The notes: a model not told the origin generated them from the sequence alone. A DNA stretch of 64,000 nucleotides from an uncultured Roseburia sp. (GCA_947564465.1 CANOCV010000008.1:1-64000); one strand, 5' to 3'; shown: positions 34,574 through 42,889, counted from the stretch's first letter. Numbers and translations: made by a program.

Positions 34574-34731
34574 ATAGAATCCTGCTTTGCAGGATTCCCC
34601 GCCTGCGGAGGATCGCTTTAGCGATAAATTTCCTTTCCGCCGCATGGCGATCCTGCCCGGAGGGCTTTTTATATCATAGGAAATCGCTATACTTTAGCAC
34701 TTTAATTCATCAAATCATTTCCTGATAACAT
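34574..34731. repeat. Dispersed repeat type B, copy B2
   Basis: GAATCCTGCTTTGCAGGATTC, CCGCCTGCGG, CCGCCGCATGGCGATCC and CGGAGGGCTTTTTATATC match B1 in order. The end is diverged: TATCATAGGAAATCG at about 34671 and CATTTCCTGATAAC at about 34716. It directly follows the U-tract of the ilvE terminator on the minus strand. This stretch accounts for most of the 331-base gap between the PAP2 and ilvE genes. Confidence 0.8.
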
Positions 34732-34778
34732 AAAAAAGCATAATGACCGGAAAATCTCCAACCATTATGCCTTTTAGA
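34732..34778 (-). terminator. Intrinsic terminator of ilvE
   Basis: On the minus strand AAAAGGCATAATGGTTGGAG, loop, CCGGTCATTATGCTTTTTTA. The stem GCATAATGGTTGG / CCGGTCATTATGC (with wobble) is followed by T6. It lies 20 bases past the ilvE stop. Confidence 0.88.
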
Positions 34779-34796
34779 ATTTATTTTCGACTACTG

Positions 34797-35822
34797 TCAA
34801 CAAATTGTCCTAATCCATCCCTCCGGCGCTTCGATGTGACCCATCTGGATTCCAGTTAAAGTATCGTATAATTTCTTGGTAGTTGCTCCCATCTCATCCA
34901 TGCCGCTTGGGAAACAAATCTCTTCCCCTTGACGAACGATCTTACCGACAGGTGAAATTACAGCTGCCGTCCCGCAAAGACCGGCCTCCTCAAAGTCCTT
35001 CAATTCATCAAAGTAAACTTCCCTGTGCTCTACCTCCATCTTAAGATAGCGCTCCGCCACATACATGATAGAACGACGTGTAATCGACGGTAAAATAGAA
35101 TCGGACTTCGGTGTCACAAGCTTATGATCCTTCGTGACAAAAATAAAGTTCGCCCCGCCTGTCTCTTCCACCTTCGTACGGCTCTGCGGATCCAGATACA
35201 TATTCTCATCAAATCCATCCCTGTGCGCGCTCACGATTGCATGAAGGCTCATCGCATAGTTCAGCCCCGCCTTAATATGTCCTGTTCCGTGCGGAGCGGC
35301 GCGGTCAAAATCACTCACACGGATTGTAAGCGGCTTTGCACCGCCCTTAAAGTAAGGGCCTACCGGTGTAACGAACACACGAAACTGATATTCATCCGCC
35401 GGCTTTACGCCGATTACGGGATTCGTCCCCATCATATACGGACGGATATAAAGCGTTGCCCCTGAGCCATACGGCGGAACATATTCTGTATTTGCCTTTA
35501 CCACCTGCTCAATGGCGTCAATAAACCGATCCTCCGGAAATACCGGCATCTCAAGTCTCCGTGCGGAATCCGCAAGACGGCTTGCATTTAAGTCGGGACG
35601 AAATGTGACAATACGGCCGTCTTCCGTTGTGTATGCCTTCAATCCTTCAAAGATTGTCTGTGCATACTGAAATACTCCGGCACACTCATTCAATACGATA
35701 TTCGCATCTTCCGTTATTGCCCCCTCATCCCATGCTCCATTTTTATAATTGGACACATATCTCTTTTCTGTCTGCATATAGCCAAATCCAAGGTTTGCCC
35801 AGTCCAACTGCTTTTTTTCCAT
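34797..35822 (-). CDS. ilvE: Branched-chain amino acid aminotransferase
   Basis: 341 residues from MEKKQLDWANLGFGYM (GGAGGGATTTAGT upstream). A class IV PLP aminotransferase: EALKAYTTEDGRIVTFRP region, GTGHIKAGLNYA (with the PLP lysine nearby), and DPQSRTKVEETGGANFIFV. It makes leucine, isoleucine and valine from 2-oxo acids and glutamate, and can run in the degradative direction. It stands alone with its own promoter and terminator. The valS and ileS T-boxes and liv transporter elsewhere in the window touch the same amino acids but are separate units. Confidence 0.95.
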   Translation of the reverse strand: MEKKQLDWANLGFGYMQTEKRYVSNYKNGAWDEGAITEDANIVLNECAGVFQYAQTIFEGLKAYTTEDGRIVTFRPDLNASRLADSARRLEMPVFPEDRFIDAIEQVVKANTEYVPPYGSGATLYIRPYMMGTNPVIGVKPADEYQFRVFVTPVGPYFKGGAKPLTIRVSDFDRAAPHGTGHIKAGLNYAMSLHAIVSAHRDGFDENMYLDPQSRTKVEETGGANFIFVTKDHKLVTPKSDSILPSITRRSIMYVAERYLKMEVEHREVYFDELKDFEEAGLCGTAAVISPVGKIVRQGEEICFPSGMDEMGATTKKLYDTLTGIQMGHIEAPEGWIRTIC

Positions 35823-35848
35823 ACTAAATCCCTCCATTACTTTATCCT

Positions 35849-35877
35849 ATTGTAGTACAGCAAATATCATTTGTCCA
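35849..35877 (-). promoter_or_regulatory. Promoter of ilvE
   Basis: On the minus strand TGGACA (35872-35877), 17 bases, TACAAT (35849-35854), about 20 bases before the GGAGGG of ilvE. No T-box or attenuator is visible. Confidence 0.7.
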
Positions 35878-35950
35878 GACTTTCTTCAACCGGCTATTAT
35901 ATGATTTTTCTATTTCTATTATTCCAAAAAGTTATAAAAGTCCGCCTATA

Positions 35951-37129
35951 TTATAAGTACATAATCTTTTCGCTGTCAAACATTTTGGCAAGTCCGGCCG
36001 CAAGAAACAGAACATAAACCAGGTTGCTCAAAAGCGTTATCACAATATTTACAGGCAAAACCGCAAACGCAAAAATACTGTTCATACACTGCACACTGTT
36101 ATAAAAAGGAATCACATACCAATACCACTCTGTCGGCGCTCCGCTTCCAAGCATCGAAGAGAACGCTACCAGCATCACAATAACCATAAGCGGCATGATG
36201 GCCGTTGACGCCTCCTTTACACTCTTTGCGTACGCAGAAATCACGGATAACGCCGCAACCATTACAAGCACCGTTGTGAGAATGATAAACAGCAGCATCA
36301 TATATTCATTTACTCCATAGACGTCGGCTCCGATTGTTCCCGATTCTGTGCCCATCATTTTCGGCAGAGAAAGCATGGTTCCAAGAAAACTGGATAGACC
36401 GCTTAAAAGCGCAATCACGCCAAGGCTTATAATTTTCCCCAATGCCAGATGACTTCTTTTCATAGGAGTGACAAGAAGCGTCGCAATCGTTCCGCGCTCC
36501 TTCTCGCCTGCAATAGCCTCCGGCGCAATCGACATACAGCCGCTGAAAAGAAAGATCAGCAGAAGCATCGGCAGCATCATAGAAAAAATCATCCCCGTCT
36601 CATCCTCTTTGGACGCCAAATCATAGACACCCTCTCCGCCATTAACATCGAATTTATTTGCCAACGTACTTTCATACGAATCAAACGCCTCCGTCATCAT
36701 CCGGTATACCTCAGACGACTCTGTCTTTGTAGAATTATAAAACATTTCAATCTGCGGCGCCATCTCCCCTGACGTTTTCATATCATAGGCTGCAACTGCG
36801 GCATCAAAATCCTCCGGAAATACTACCAGGAGATCCGTTTCTTTATTCGTAATCTTGGCACGCTCATTTTCATTCACCTCTGCGGCGGACTCAACGCGAA
36901 AAGGCAAGTTCTTCATCATCGGCTCAATAGACTGCGGCATATTCACTACGGAAATATTATAAATATAATCCTCATCCGCAGTCATTCTGCCCATCATGCC
37001 CTCTCCCATAATAGAGTACATAGCATAAATCAAAACTCCCGGCAGAAAAATTGTTATAATTGCCATCCGTTTATCCCCGAAAAAACGGACAAACTCTTTT
37101 TTTATAATTGCCAAAATACTGTTTTTCAT
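35951..37129 (-). CDS. ABC-2 permease, NatB-like exporter
   Basis: 392 residues. TM1 near the N-terminus, a large extracellular domain (about 45-190), then about six helices from 198 (MIFSMMLPMLLLIFLFSGCM, then repeated blocks) typical of NatB/ABC-2 permeases. Partner of the ATPase whose stop overlaps its ATG by four bases. NatAB of Bacillus exports Na+, but annotation as NatB is loose in Clostridia, and lipids, drugs or ions are possible. No gene for a two-component or GntR regulator is adjacent. Confidence 0.88.
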   Translation of the reverse strand: MKNSILAIIKKEFVRFFGDKRMAIITIFLPGVLIYAMYSIMGEGMMGRMTADEDYIYNISVVNMPQSIEPMMKNLPFRVESAAEVNENERAKITNKETDLLVVFPEDFDAAVAAYDMKTSGEMAPQIEMFYNSTKTESSEVYRMMTEAFDSYESTLANKFDVNGGEGVYDLASKEDETGMIFSMMLPMLLLIFLFSGCMSIAPEAIAGEKERGTIATLLVTPMKRSHLALGKIISLGVIALLSGLSSFLGTMLSLPKMMGTESGTIGADVYGVNEYMMLLFIILTTVLVMVAALSVISAYAKSVKEASTAIMPLMVIVMLVAFSSMLGSGAPTEWYWYVIPFYNSVQCMNSIFAFAVLPVNIVITLLSNLVYVLFLAAGLAKMFDSEKIMYL

Positions 37130-37902
37130 ACCGCTTCACCTACCGTTTCCTCATAGATTTCGAAAAATCTTTCCTCAAGAGTTTTCTCTCCTGTAACGCT
37201 CTTTAAGTCATCGCACACCGTCATCTTTCCCTGAATGATAATTCCCACACGGTCACAGATTTTTTCAATCAGACTGAAAATATGTGTCGAGACAATAATG
37301 CTTTTCCCGTCCTTTTTCAGCTCCAGCAAAAAATCCGTCACGACCTTGGCCGTAATAACATCAAGTCCGTTTGTCGGCTCATCGAAAATTATAATCTGCG
37401 GATCATGCACAAGAGAAATTACCAGAGAAACCTTCTGCTTCATCCCTGTGGAAAGATTCCCCACCTTCACCTCGGCAAACTCCGAAATCCCGAACCGGTC
37501 AAACATTTTCCGCTTCCGCTCATCTCTGACTTCCGGCTCCACCCCGTACAGTCCGGAAAAGAAGTCATACAGATAATTCGGTGTAAAAAACTGTTCCAGC
37601 TTCAGCTCACTCGTCAAAAATCCAATTTTACTCCTCACCTGCTCCGGCTCTCTTATCACGCTGCTCCCGTCAATCAGGGCATCCCCCTGATCCGGTTTAA
37701 TCAGTGTCGCCAGCATACGAAGCGTCGTCGTCTTTCCCGCGCCATTCGGCCCAAGCAGTCCAAAGACTTCACCCTTATAAGCGGTAAATGTCAGATCGTT
37801 CACCGCAATTCTCTTTTTATCCTTTGTCTTTTCAAGCTTCTGCTGCTTCTTTGAAAGCGTAAAGGTCTTCCCAAGACCCTCCACCTTTAGAATCTCTTCC
37901 AT
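37126..37902 (-). CDS. ABC transporter ATP-binding protein, NatA-like
   Basis: 258 residues. Walker A LLGPNGAGKTTT, signature NLSTGMKQKVSLV and Walker B IIIFDEPTNGLD, with the switch His in VSTHIFS. The extended loop LSKKQQKLEKTKDKKR (about residues 17-32) is typical of NatA subfamily proteins. AAGGTGGGATGATTA precedes the ATG. Controlled by the promoter at 37952-37979, flanked by repeated AAGTTCRCTTTAC sites. Confidence 0.92.
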   Translation of the reverse strand: MEEILKVEGLGKTFTLSKKQQKLEKTKDKKRIAVNDLTFTAYKGEVFGLLGPNGAGKTTTLRMLATLIKPDQGDALIDGSSVIREPEQVRSKIGFLTSELKLEQFFTPNYLYDFFSGLYGVEPEVRDERKRKMFDRFGISEFAEVKVGNLSTGMKQKVSLVISLVHDPQIIIFDEPTNGLDVITAKVVTDFLLELKKDGKSIIVSTHIFSLIEKICDRVGIIIQGKMTVCDDLKSVTGEKTLEERFFEIYEETVGEAV

Positions 37903-37935
37903 TAATCATCCCACCTTCATCGTATATTTCAAACA

Positions 37936-37990
37936 GTAAAGTTCGCTTTACATTATACTATATAACACGAAAATGTCAAGTTCACTTTAC
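37936..37990 (-). promoter_or_regulatory. natAB-like promoter flanked by repeated operator-like sites
   Basis: On the minus strand TTGACA (37974-37979), 16 bases, TATAAT (37952-37957). A perfect palindrome GTAAAG-CGAA-CTTTAC (37936-37951) overlaps the RNA start. A second copy of the half-site, GTAAAGTGAACTT (37978-37990), sits just upstream of the -35. The 13-base unit repeats 39 bases apart. This suggests a dimeric repressor encoded elsewhere. Confidence 0.65.
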
Positions 37991-38001
37991 AACAAATCAC
38001 A

Positions 38002-38043
38002 CTTACGGAAGCTGCCACCGGCAGCTTCCCGGATGCATGGCAA
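38002..38043. repeat. Dispersed palindromic repeat type C, copy C5 (perfect hairpin)
   Basis: CTTACGGAAGCTGCCACCGG followed by CAGCTTCCCGGATGCATGGC. Here the arms GGAAGCTGCC / GGCAGCTTCC are fully complementary, whereas the other five copies carry a mismatch, and the TCCA after the stem is altered. It directly follows the terminator U-tract of the DUF4190 gene on the minus strand. Confidence 0.88.
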
Positions 38044-38082
38044 AAAAAAGGGCTGCCGCACCAAAAAGTGCGCAGCTCCTTT
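38044..38082 (-). terminator. Terminator of the DUF4190-like gene pair
   Basis: On the minus strand GGAGCTGCGCAC, loop TTTTTG, GTGCGGCAGCCC, then a run of eight T. The stem is about 12 bp with one wobble or mismatch. Confidence 0.88.
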
Positions 38083-38092
38083 CTTTTGCATT

Positions 38093-38494
38093 TTAAAATG
38101 TGTCATCGTCATCATCGTAGTGATAATAAGGCTCATCATAATCCTCAAACAATTCCGGATACATCTGCTCATACTGTTGCAGAAAAGAATCCATATCCGA
38201 CAATTTCGACATATTCATTCCCATTACAAGATAGAACACAACAAGTGCAATAATTGATAATGCAGAGGTAATCAGGCCGCCGATTGCAATTCCCTTACCG
38301 TTCCCCCGCACAAGCTGTATAATACCGAACACAATTGCAAGAATCGCGAGCGGTATATTAATACAGGTACAAAATAGCAGTAACGAAATGATACCAATAA
38401 CAAGAGATGCTATACCAAATCCCACACCGCCTTCCGGTCCCCGGCGCATATCGGAATTGCTATAATTCTCGGTTCCATTCATTTCATCATACAT
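38093..38494 (-). CDS. Small DUF4190-like membrane protein
   Basis: 133 residues. A Gly-rich polar start is followed by two closely spaced membrane segments (GFGIASLVIGIISLLLFCTC region and a second about 30 residues later) joined by a short RGNGKGIAIGG loop. A Tyr/Asp/Glu-rich tail ends in YDDDDDTF. The domain resembles DUF4190-type small membrane proteins common in Firmicutes and Actinobacteria. Function unknown. AAGGAG lies 11 bases before the ATG. It is 20 bases downstream of its paralogue and clearly cotranscribed. Confidence 0.75.
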   Translation of the reverse strand: MYDEMNGTENYSNSDMRRGPEGGVGFGIASLVIGIISLLLFCTCINIPLAILAIVFGIIQLVRGNGKGIAIGGLITSALSIIALVVFYLVMGMNMSKLSDMDSFLQQYEQMYPELFEDYDEPYYHYDDDDDTF

Positions 38495-38514
38495 AATGAT
38501 TCCTACTCCTTAGA

Positions 38515-38832
38515 TTATTGGTACAGATTCTGCAGTTCACTCAGTCCGGAAGCGCCAAGCATGCTCACTCCCACTGCCACTAAGATAATCGCAATCACCG
38601 CAATTGCAATTGCAACGGCACTGCAGACAATACCGGCAATCGCCATACCGTTCTTACCGTTTTTCCTGACATGCAAAATACCAAGAATCAGACCGACAAC
38701 GGCACAAGCCATACCGATATATGTATTACAGCACATCAGAACAATCGCAACAATACCGAGCACCATAGATGCAATTGCCATACCATTTCCGCCAGATTCT
38801 CCATAACCTCCATTGAAATTGTCTTCGCTCAT
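38515..38832 (-). CDS. Small DUF4190-like membrane protein (paralogue of neighbour)
   Basis: 105 residues from MSEDNFNGGYGESGG (GGAGGATTAAA upstream). The layout is the same as its neighbour: Gly/Ser-rich start, two membrane segments (MAIASMVLGIVAIVLMCCNT; GIVCSAVAIAIAVIAIILVA) joined by HVRKNGKNGMAI, but without the acidic tail. The pair probably arose by duplication and divergence. A homo- or hetero-oligomer in the membrane is possible. No role is known. Confidence 0.75.
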   Translation of the reverse strand: MSEDNFNGGYGESGGNGMAIASMVLGIVAIVLMCCNTYIGMACAVVGLILGILHVRKNGKNGMAIAGIVCSAVAIAIAVIAIILVAVGVSMLGASGLSELQNLYQ

Positions 38833-38956
38833 TTTAATCCTCCATTCGTACAATTTTTCCTTCTAAGTGTATCAAATATGTTCTCCCATTGCAAGGAAAT
38901 TATTAAATTTTTATAAAATCTTCGTTGTAATTCATCCTCTCACATCAAATACCATT

Positions 38957-39000
38957 TTTTTATTGATACAATTTGACGAACGCCGCCCCGCAGCCAAACG
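38957..39000. repeat. Partial copy of the left flank of the 56.8-kb hairpin element
   Basis: ATTTGACGAACGCC and CCGCAGCCAAAC (38971-38999) match 56799-56827 at about 25 of 29 positions, and the T-rich stretch just left of it also aligns. The remainder of the element is absent. It lies upstream of the pncB promoter, between divergent genes. Confidence 0.65.
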
Positions 39001-39017
39001 GTTTCACATTTCATTAC

Positions 39018-39047
39018 TTTACAAATTTCTGTCAAAGTGAGTATAAT
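39018..39047 (+). promoter_or_regulatory. Promoter of pncB
   Basis: TTTACA (39018-39023), 18 bases, TATAAT (39042-39047). It places the start of the mRNA near 39054, about 70 bases before the ATG. Confidence 0.65.
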
Positions 39048-39122
39048 AAAGGAAACAATGCACGATCTGTTCGAAAGAAAGGAGACGAGCTGCCGGACCC
39101 CCACGCAGCTCCCAATGAAAAT

Positions 39123-40577
39123 ATGAGCACACTGAATCTAACCCTATTGACTGACCTGTACGAAATGACTATGATGCAGGGCTACTTCAAATCAGAAAAA
39201 AAAGATATTGCTGTCTTTGACGCGTTTTACCGCAGCAACCCGTGCGACGGCGGCTACGCCATCTGCGCCGGCTTAGAGCAAATGATTGATTATATCAAGA
39301 AGCTGCATTTTGATGAGGACGATATTTCCTATCTGCGCGGACTAAAAATATTTGACGAAGACTTTTTGGATTATCTGCGCAATTTCCACTTTTCCGGCGA
39401 CATATACGCTATCCCTGAGGGAACCCTGGTATTTCCCAGGGAACCGCTTGTCAAGGTTATCGCTCCGATTATGGAAGCCCAGCTTATCGAGACAGCCGTC
39501 TTAAACATTATCAACCATCAAAGCCTGATTGCCACCAAAGCCGCGCGCGTCTGCTATGCCGCCAAGGGAGACGGTGTGATGGAATTCGGGCTGCGGCGTG
39601 CCCAGGGTCCGGACTCCGGCACCTACGGAGCCAGAGCTGCGGTCATCGGGGGCTGCAAGGGCACTTCGAATGTGCTTGCCGGGCAGATGTTTGACGTTCC
39701 GGTCCTTGGCACCCACGCCCACAGCTGGATTATGAGTTTCGCGGACGAATACACTGCATTTTCCACATATGCAAGGTTATACCCTTCCGCCTGTATCCTG
39801 TTGGTAGATACCTATGACACGCTAAAATCCGGTGTTCCCAATGCAATCCGCGTATTTCAGGAAATGCGGCAAGCAGGCATTCCGCTGACCTATTACGGAA
39901 TCCGTATGGACAGCGGCGATCTCGCTTATCTTTCAAAGGAAGTACGCAAGATGCTGGATGCGGCAGGATTTACCGATGCAGTCATCTCCGCATCCAACGA
40001 TCTGGATGAATATTTAATTGAAACCTTAAAAATTCAGGGAGCCACGATAACCTCCTGGGGTGTAGGGACAAACCTGATCACCTCAAAGGATAATCCGGCG
40101 TTTGGCGGCGTGTACAAGCTGGCTGCCATCAAAAATGAAAACGGGGAATTTATTCCGAAAATCAAGGTTTCCGAAAACATCGAAAAGGTCACTAATCCGG
40201 GAAACAAGACCATTTTCCGTATTTATGACAAAAAAACCGGCAAGATACGCGCCGACCTGATTTCTCTCGCAGACGAAACCTTTGACGAATCCAAAGATAT
40301 TAAGCTGTTCGATTCGAACGCACCGTGGAAAAAAACCACCGTAAAGGCCGGCTCATACACACTGCGCGAGCTTCTTGTACCGATATTTAAAAACGGCTCC
40401 TGCGTCTATGAATCGCCAAGCGTTATGGAAATACAGGCAATATGCAACAAGGAAAAGAATACTATCTGGGACGAAACAAAACGCTTTGTAAATCCTGCCG
40501 AAATATATGTCGACTTGTCCGACAAGCTCTACCGGATGAAGACCGACTTGCTAAATAAAGACCATGAGGAGACTTAA
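39123..40577 (+). CDS. pncB: Nicotinate phosphoribosyltransferase
   Basis: 484 residues from MSTLNLTLLTDLYEMTM, the usual N-terminus of the family. It makes nicotinate mononucleotide for NAD salvage. Motifs are FGLRRAQGPDSG, LAGQMFDVPVLGTHAHSWIM and DSGDLAYLSKEVRKM. Odd start region: the only good Shine-Dalgarno (AAAGGAG, 39077-39083) lies about 39 bases upstream, with a GAGCTG / CAGCTC hairpin between. A CTG in frame five bases after AAAGGAG would give a longer product. See findings. Confidence 0.95.
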   Translation: MSTLNLTLLTDLYEMTMMQGYFKSEKKDIAVFDAFYRSNPCDGGYAICAGLEQMIDYIKKLHFDEDDISYLRGLKIFDEDFLDYLRNFHFSGDIYAIPEGTLVFPREPLVKVIAPIMEAQLIETAVLNIINHQSLIATKAARVCYAAKGDGVMEFGLRRAQGPDSGTYGARAAVIGGCKGTSNVLAGQMFDVPVLGTHAHSWIMSFADEYTAFSTYARLYPSACILLVDTYDTLKSGVPNAIRVFQEMRQAGIPLTYYGIRMDSGDLAYLSKEVRKMLDAAGFTDAVISASNDLDEYLIETLKIQGATITSWGVGTNLITSKDNPAFGGVYKLAAIKNENGEFIPKIKVSENIEKVTNPGNKTIFRIYDKKTGKIRADLISLADETFDESKDIKLFDSNAPWKKTTVKAGSYTLRELLVPIFKNGSCVYESPSVMEIQAICNKEKNTIWDETKRFVNPAEIYVDLSDKLYRMKTDLLNKDHEET

Positions 40578-40598
40578 TGCCTCCCGCATGGTCTTTAT
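40557..40598 (+). terminator. Terminator overlapping the pncB stop
   Basis: AAAGACCATGAGGAG, loop with the stop codon, CTCCCGCATGGTCTTTATT. Stem GACCATG / CATGGTC plus GGAG / CTCC with a bulge. A further hairpin GTTCAGACA / TGTCTGAAC (40610-40635) lies between convergent pncB and the glycosyltransferase gene. Confidence 0.65.
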
Positions 40599-40658
40599 TC
40601 ATAATCCGTTCAGACAGACCTGCTTGTCTGAACCGTCGCCCTTTTCACTTTTGATTCC

Positions 40659-41675
40659 TTAATTAAATCCTACCACCTTCTGCGATATCTTGTAAGCCGC
40701 CACAGAAATCTTTCGCCCGCCCTTTCCGGGCAGATTCATGGTCTGTCCCATAATACCGCTGCGCAGACGATGAAACAGCCTGATATCATGCTCTTTTAAG
40801 TAATGCCATAGCTCGCGCTTCTTTTCAAGATTCTCCTCCGTACCGGAGCGGATACACATAATTGTAGATACCACCGTAATAATTTCCAGATAATTGAACA
40901 TATATTTCCGAAGCTTTCGGTTACTGATTTTCCACAGATCAATATCTTCAATCATAATTTTATTCACCTTAATCTGCTGGTCAATTCTTCCGATCATCAC
41001 CTTCTCATTTACCGACTGATCTTCCCTTCCGATAAAATACCGGTAAAAATCCACGTCCAGATAGTATATCGTCTTCACCCACGGCAGCGGCTTGTACACG
41101 AAAAGATTGTCCACATAAAACGTATGGCGCGGCAGCTCAAGCCCACACTCGCGCAGCAGCTTTGTACGATAGATTACGGAATGCATCAGTATATATTTTC
41201 CTTTTTTGAAATGGCGCACGTCATTCCATGTAAATATTTCTCCCTGCGGAAATTCTTTTCTGTAACGCATTACCTTTTTATGCTTGGCTCCCTGTTTCTC
41301 GTAAACAAAATTGCTGATAAACATATCAAGCGTCCGGCTCCCGCCCGCAATTTCAGAAAGCTTTGAAAGTATCTGCCTGTATGCATCCTCGTCCACCCAG
41401 TCATCGCTGTCCACTACCTTAAAGTACATTCCCGTAGCGTTCGCCATTCCTGTATTGACTGCGGCTCCATGTCCTCCGTTCTCCTGATGGATCGCTTTTA
41501 CAATCGACGGATAACGTCTCTCATAAGAATCCGCAATCTCGCTCGTCGCATCCTTAGAACCGTCATCCACGATCAGAATTTCCACATCTTCCCCGCCTAT
41601 CAGCAAGGAATCGATACACTTTTCCATGTAATCCTGCGAATTATAGCATGGGATTGTAATTGACAATAATTTCAT
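40659..41675 (-). CDS. Family 2 glycosyltransferase
   Basis: 338 residues from MKLLSITIPCYNSQDYM (CGGAGGAAAAAT upstream). A GT-A fold: IPCYNSQDYMEKCIDS, LIVDDGSKD, NTGMANATG and KVVDSDDWVDEDAYRQ, the DxD-like motif. The C-terminal part is basic, with no membrane span. It probably adds a sugar to a cell-surface polymer or teichoic acid, but no other glycan gene is adjacent. Acceptor unknown. Confidence 0.9.
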   Translation of the reverse strand: MKLLSITIPCYNSQDYMEKCIDSLLIGGEDVEILIVDDGSKDATSEIADSYERRYPSIVKAIHQENGGHGAAVNTGMANATGMYFKVVDSDDWVDEDAYRQILSKLSEIAGGSRTLDMFISNFVYEKQGAKHKKVMRYRKEFPQGEIFTWNDVRHFKKGKYILMHSVIYRTKLLRECGLELPRHTFYVDNLFVYKPLPWVKTIYYLDVDFYRYFIGREDQSVNEKVMIGRIDQQIKVNKIMIEDIDLWKISNRKLRKYMFNYLEIITVVSTIMCIRSGTEENLEKKRELWHYLKEHDIRLFHRLRSGIMGQTMNLPGKGGRKISVAAYKISQKVVGFN

Positions 41676-41761
41676 ATTTTTCCTCCGTTTTCTGCTCTTA
41701 TCATGTATTATACACACCTGTCCGTAAAAATCCAATTGCTTTTTTCTTATAGTTTTATGAA

Positions 41762-42889
41762 TTATATATCTTCACCGTCATTAAAATTATCTGCTGCCTG
41801 TCCCTCTGCTTTTATCTTTCTGCTTCCCAAAAGAACGTTGACATAGTCCGCATACGCCAAAAATGCAGACGGAATCGGATAACGCTCTCTTGTCTCCCCG
41901 GGTTCCACAAACAGAATCTGTTCCTCCTCCTCCGAAAGCGCAGCCACTTTGACGGCATATCCCTTCATCTGCCACTCTACATGTGAAAAAACATGTTTTG
42001 CATCGGAAATCTTTTGGATGTGAAGCGGCACAAGCCCCATATCCTCTACATATGCCAGCGCCTCTTTTTCACTAAAGTATCCCTCCGCATTCGGGAACTC
42101 ATACATTCCCGCCAAAAGTCCCTTATTTTTTCTTCTCCGCAAGACGAACCTCTCTCCGTCCTGTATCACAAATACGGTCTTATGTTCTTCCTTTCTCGCT
42201 TTTGCCCTGCTTTTCACCGGAATTTTATGAATCAATCCTTCCGCTTTTGCCACACAGAACGCTTCCCAGGGACACTCCCCACAGTGCGGTTTTCCGTTCG
42301 GCACGCAGACGATTGCCCCAAGCTCCATCAACGCCTGATTGAAGGCCCCTGCCCGTCCTTTCGGCATAATCTGTAACAATATCTGTTCTATTTTATTTTT
42401 CACCGGCTGCTTCATGATATCCGCCTCGTCTCCGCTTACTCTTGTAATGACACGCAGAACATTGCCGTCCACAGCCGGAACGTCGATCCCGTATGCGATG
42501 GATGCTATTGCTCCTGCTGTATAGCGTCCGATCCCCTTAAGTGTCTGAAGCTTCCCATAATCCGCCGGAAGCTCTCCATTGTACTGCTCCGTCATCTCTC
42601 TCGCCGCCGCCTGCATATTGCGGACTCTGTTGTAATATCCGAGTCCCTCCCACAATTTGAGGAGCGTCTCCTCCTCACAGTCCGCAAGGCGCTCTACATC
42701 CGGAAGTTTCTCCACAAACCGCTCAAAATACGGCTTCACAGCTTCCACTCTCGTCTGCTGCAGCATAATCTCCGAAACCCATACCCTATACGGCGTCGCC
42801 TCTTCCCTCCACGGAAGAATGCGCGCATGACCCGCAAACCATAGAAGAAGCGGCTCCACAAGCTGCTCAAAATCAAAATCCTTCTGCAT
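41762..42889 (-). CDS. mutY: Adenine DNA glycosylase
   Basis: 375 residues. It removes adenine mispaired with 8-oxoguanine. Visible are the catalytic Glu in SEIMLQQTRVE, the helix-hairpin-helix LKGIGRYTAGAIASIAYG with Asp in PAVDGNVLR, and the [4Fe-4S] ligands CVPNGKPHCGECPWEAFC (C-x6/7-C-x2-C-x5-C). The C-terminal half is the NUDIX-like 8-oxoG-sensing domain (about 230-350). It is monocistronic. No strong promoter was resolved upstream. Confidence 0.96.
   Translation of the reverse strand: MQKDFDFEQLVEPLLLWFAGHARILPWREEATPYRVWVSEIMLQQTRVEAVKPYFERFVEKLPDVERLADCEEETLLKLWEGLGYYNRVRNMQAAAREMTEQYNGELPADYGKLQTLKGIGRYTAGAIASIAYGIDVPAVDGNVLRVITRVSGDEADIMKQPVKNKIEQILLQIMPKGRAGAFNQALMELGAIVCVPNGKPHCGECPWEAFCVAKAEGLIHKIPVKSRAKARKEEHKTVFVIQDGERFVLRRRKNKGLLAGMYEFPNAEGYFSEKEALAYVEDMGLVPLHIQKISDAKHVFSHVEWQMKGYAVKVAALSEEEEQILFVEPGETRERYPIPSAFLAYADYVNVLLGSRKIKAEGQAADNFNDGEDI

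Noticed and set aside
40610..40635. GTTCAGACA / TGTCTGAAC as an operator
   Set aside because: It lies between convergent genes. A terminator-type or mRNA-end hairpin is the simpler reading.
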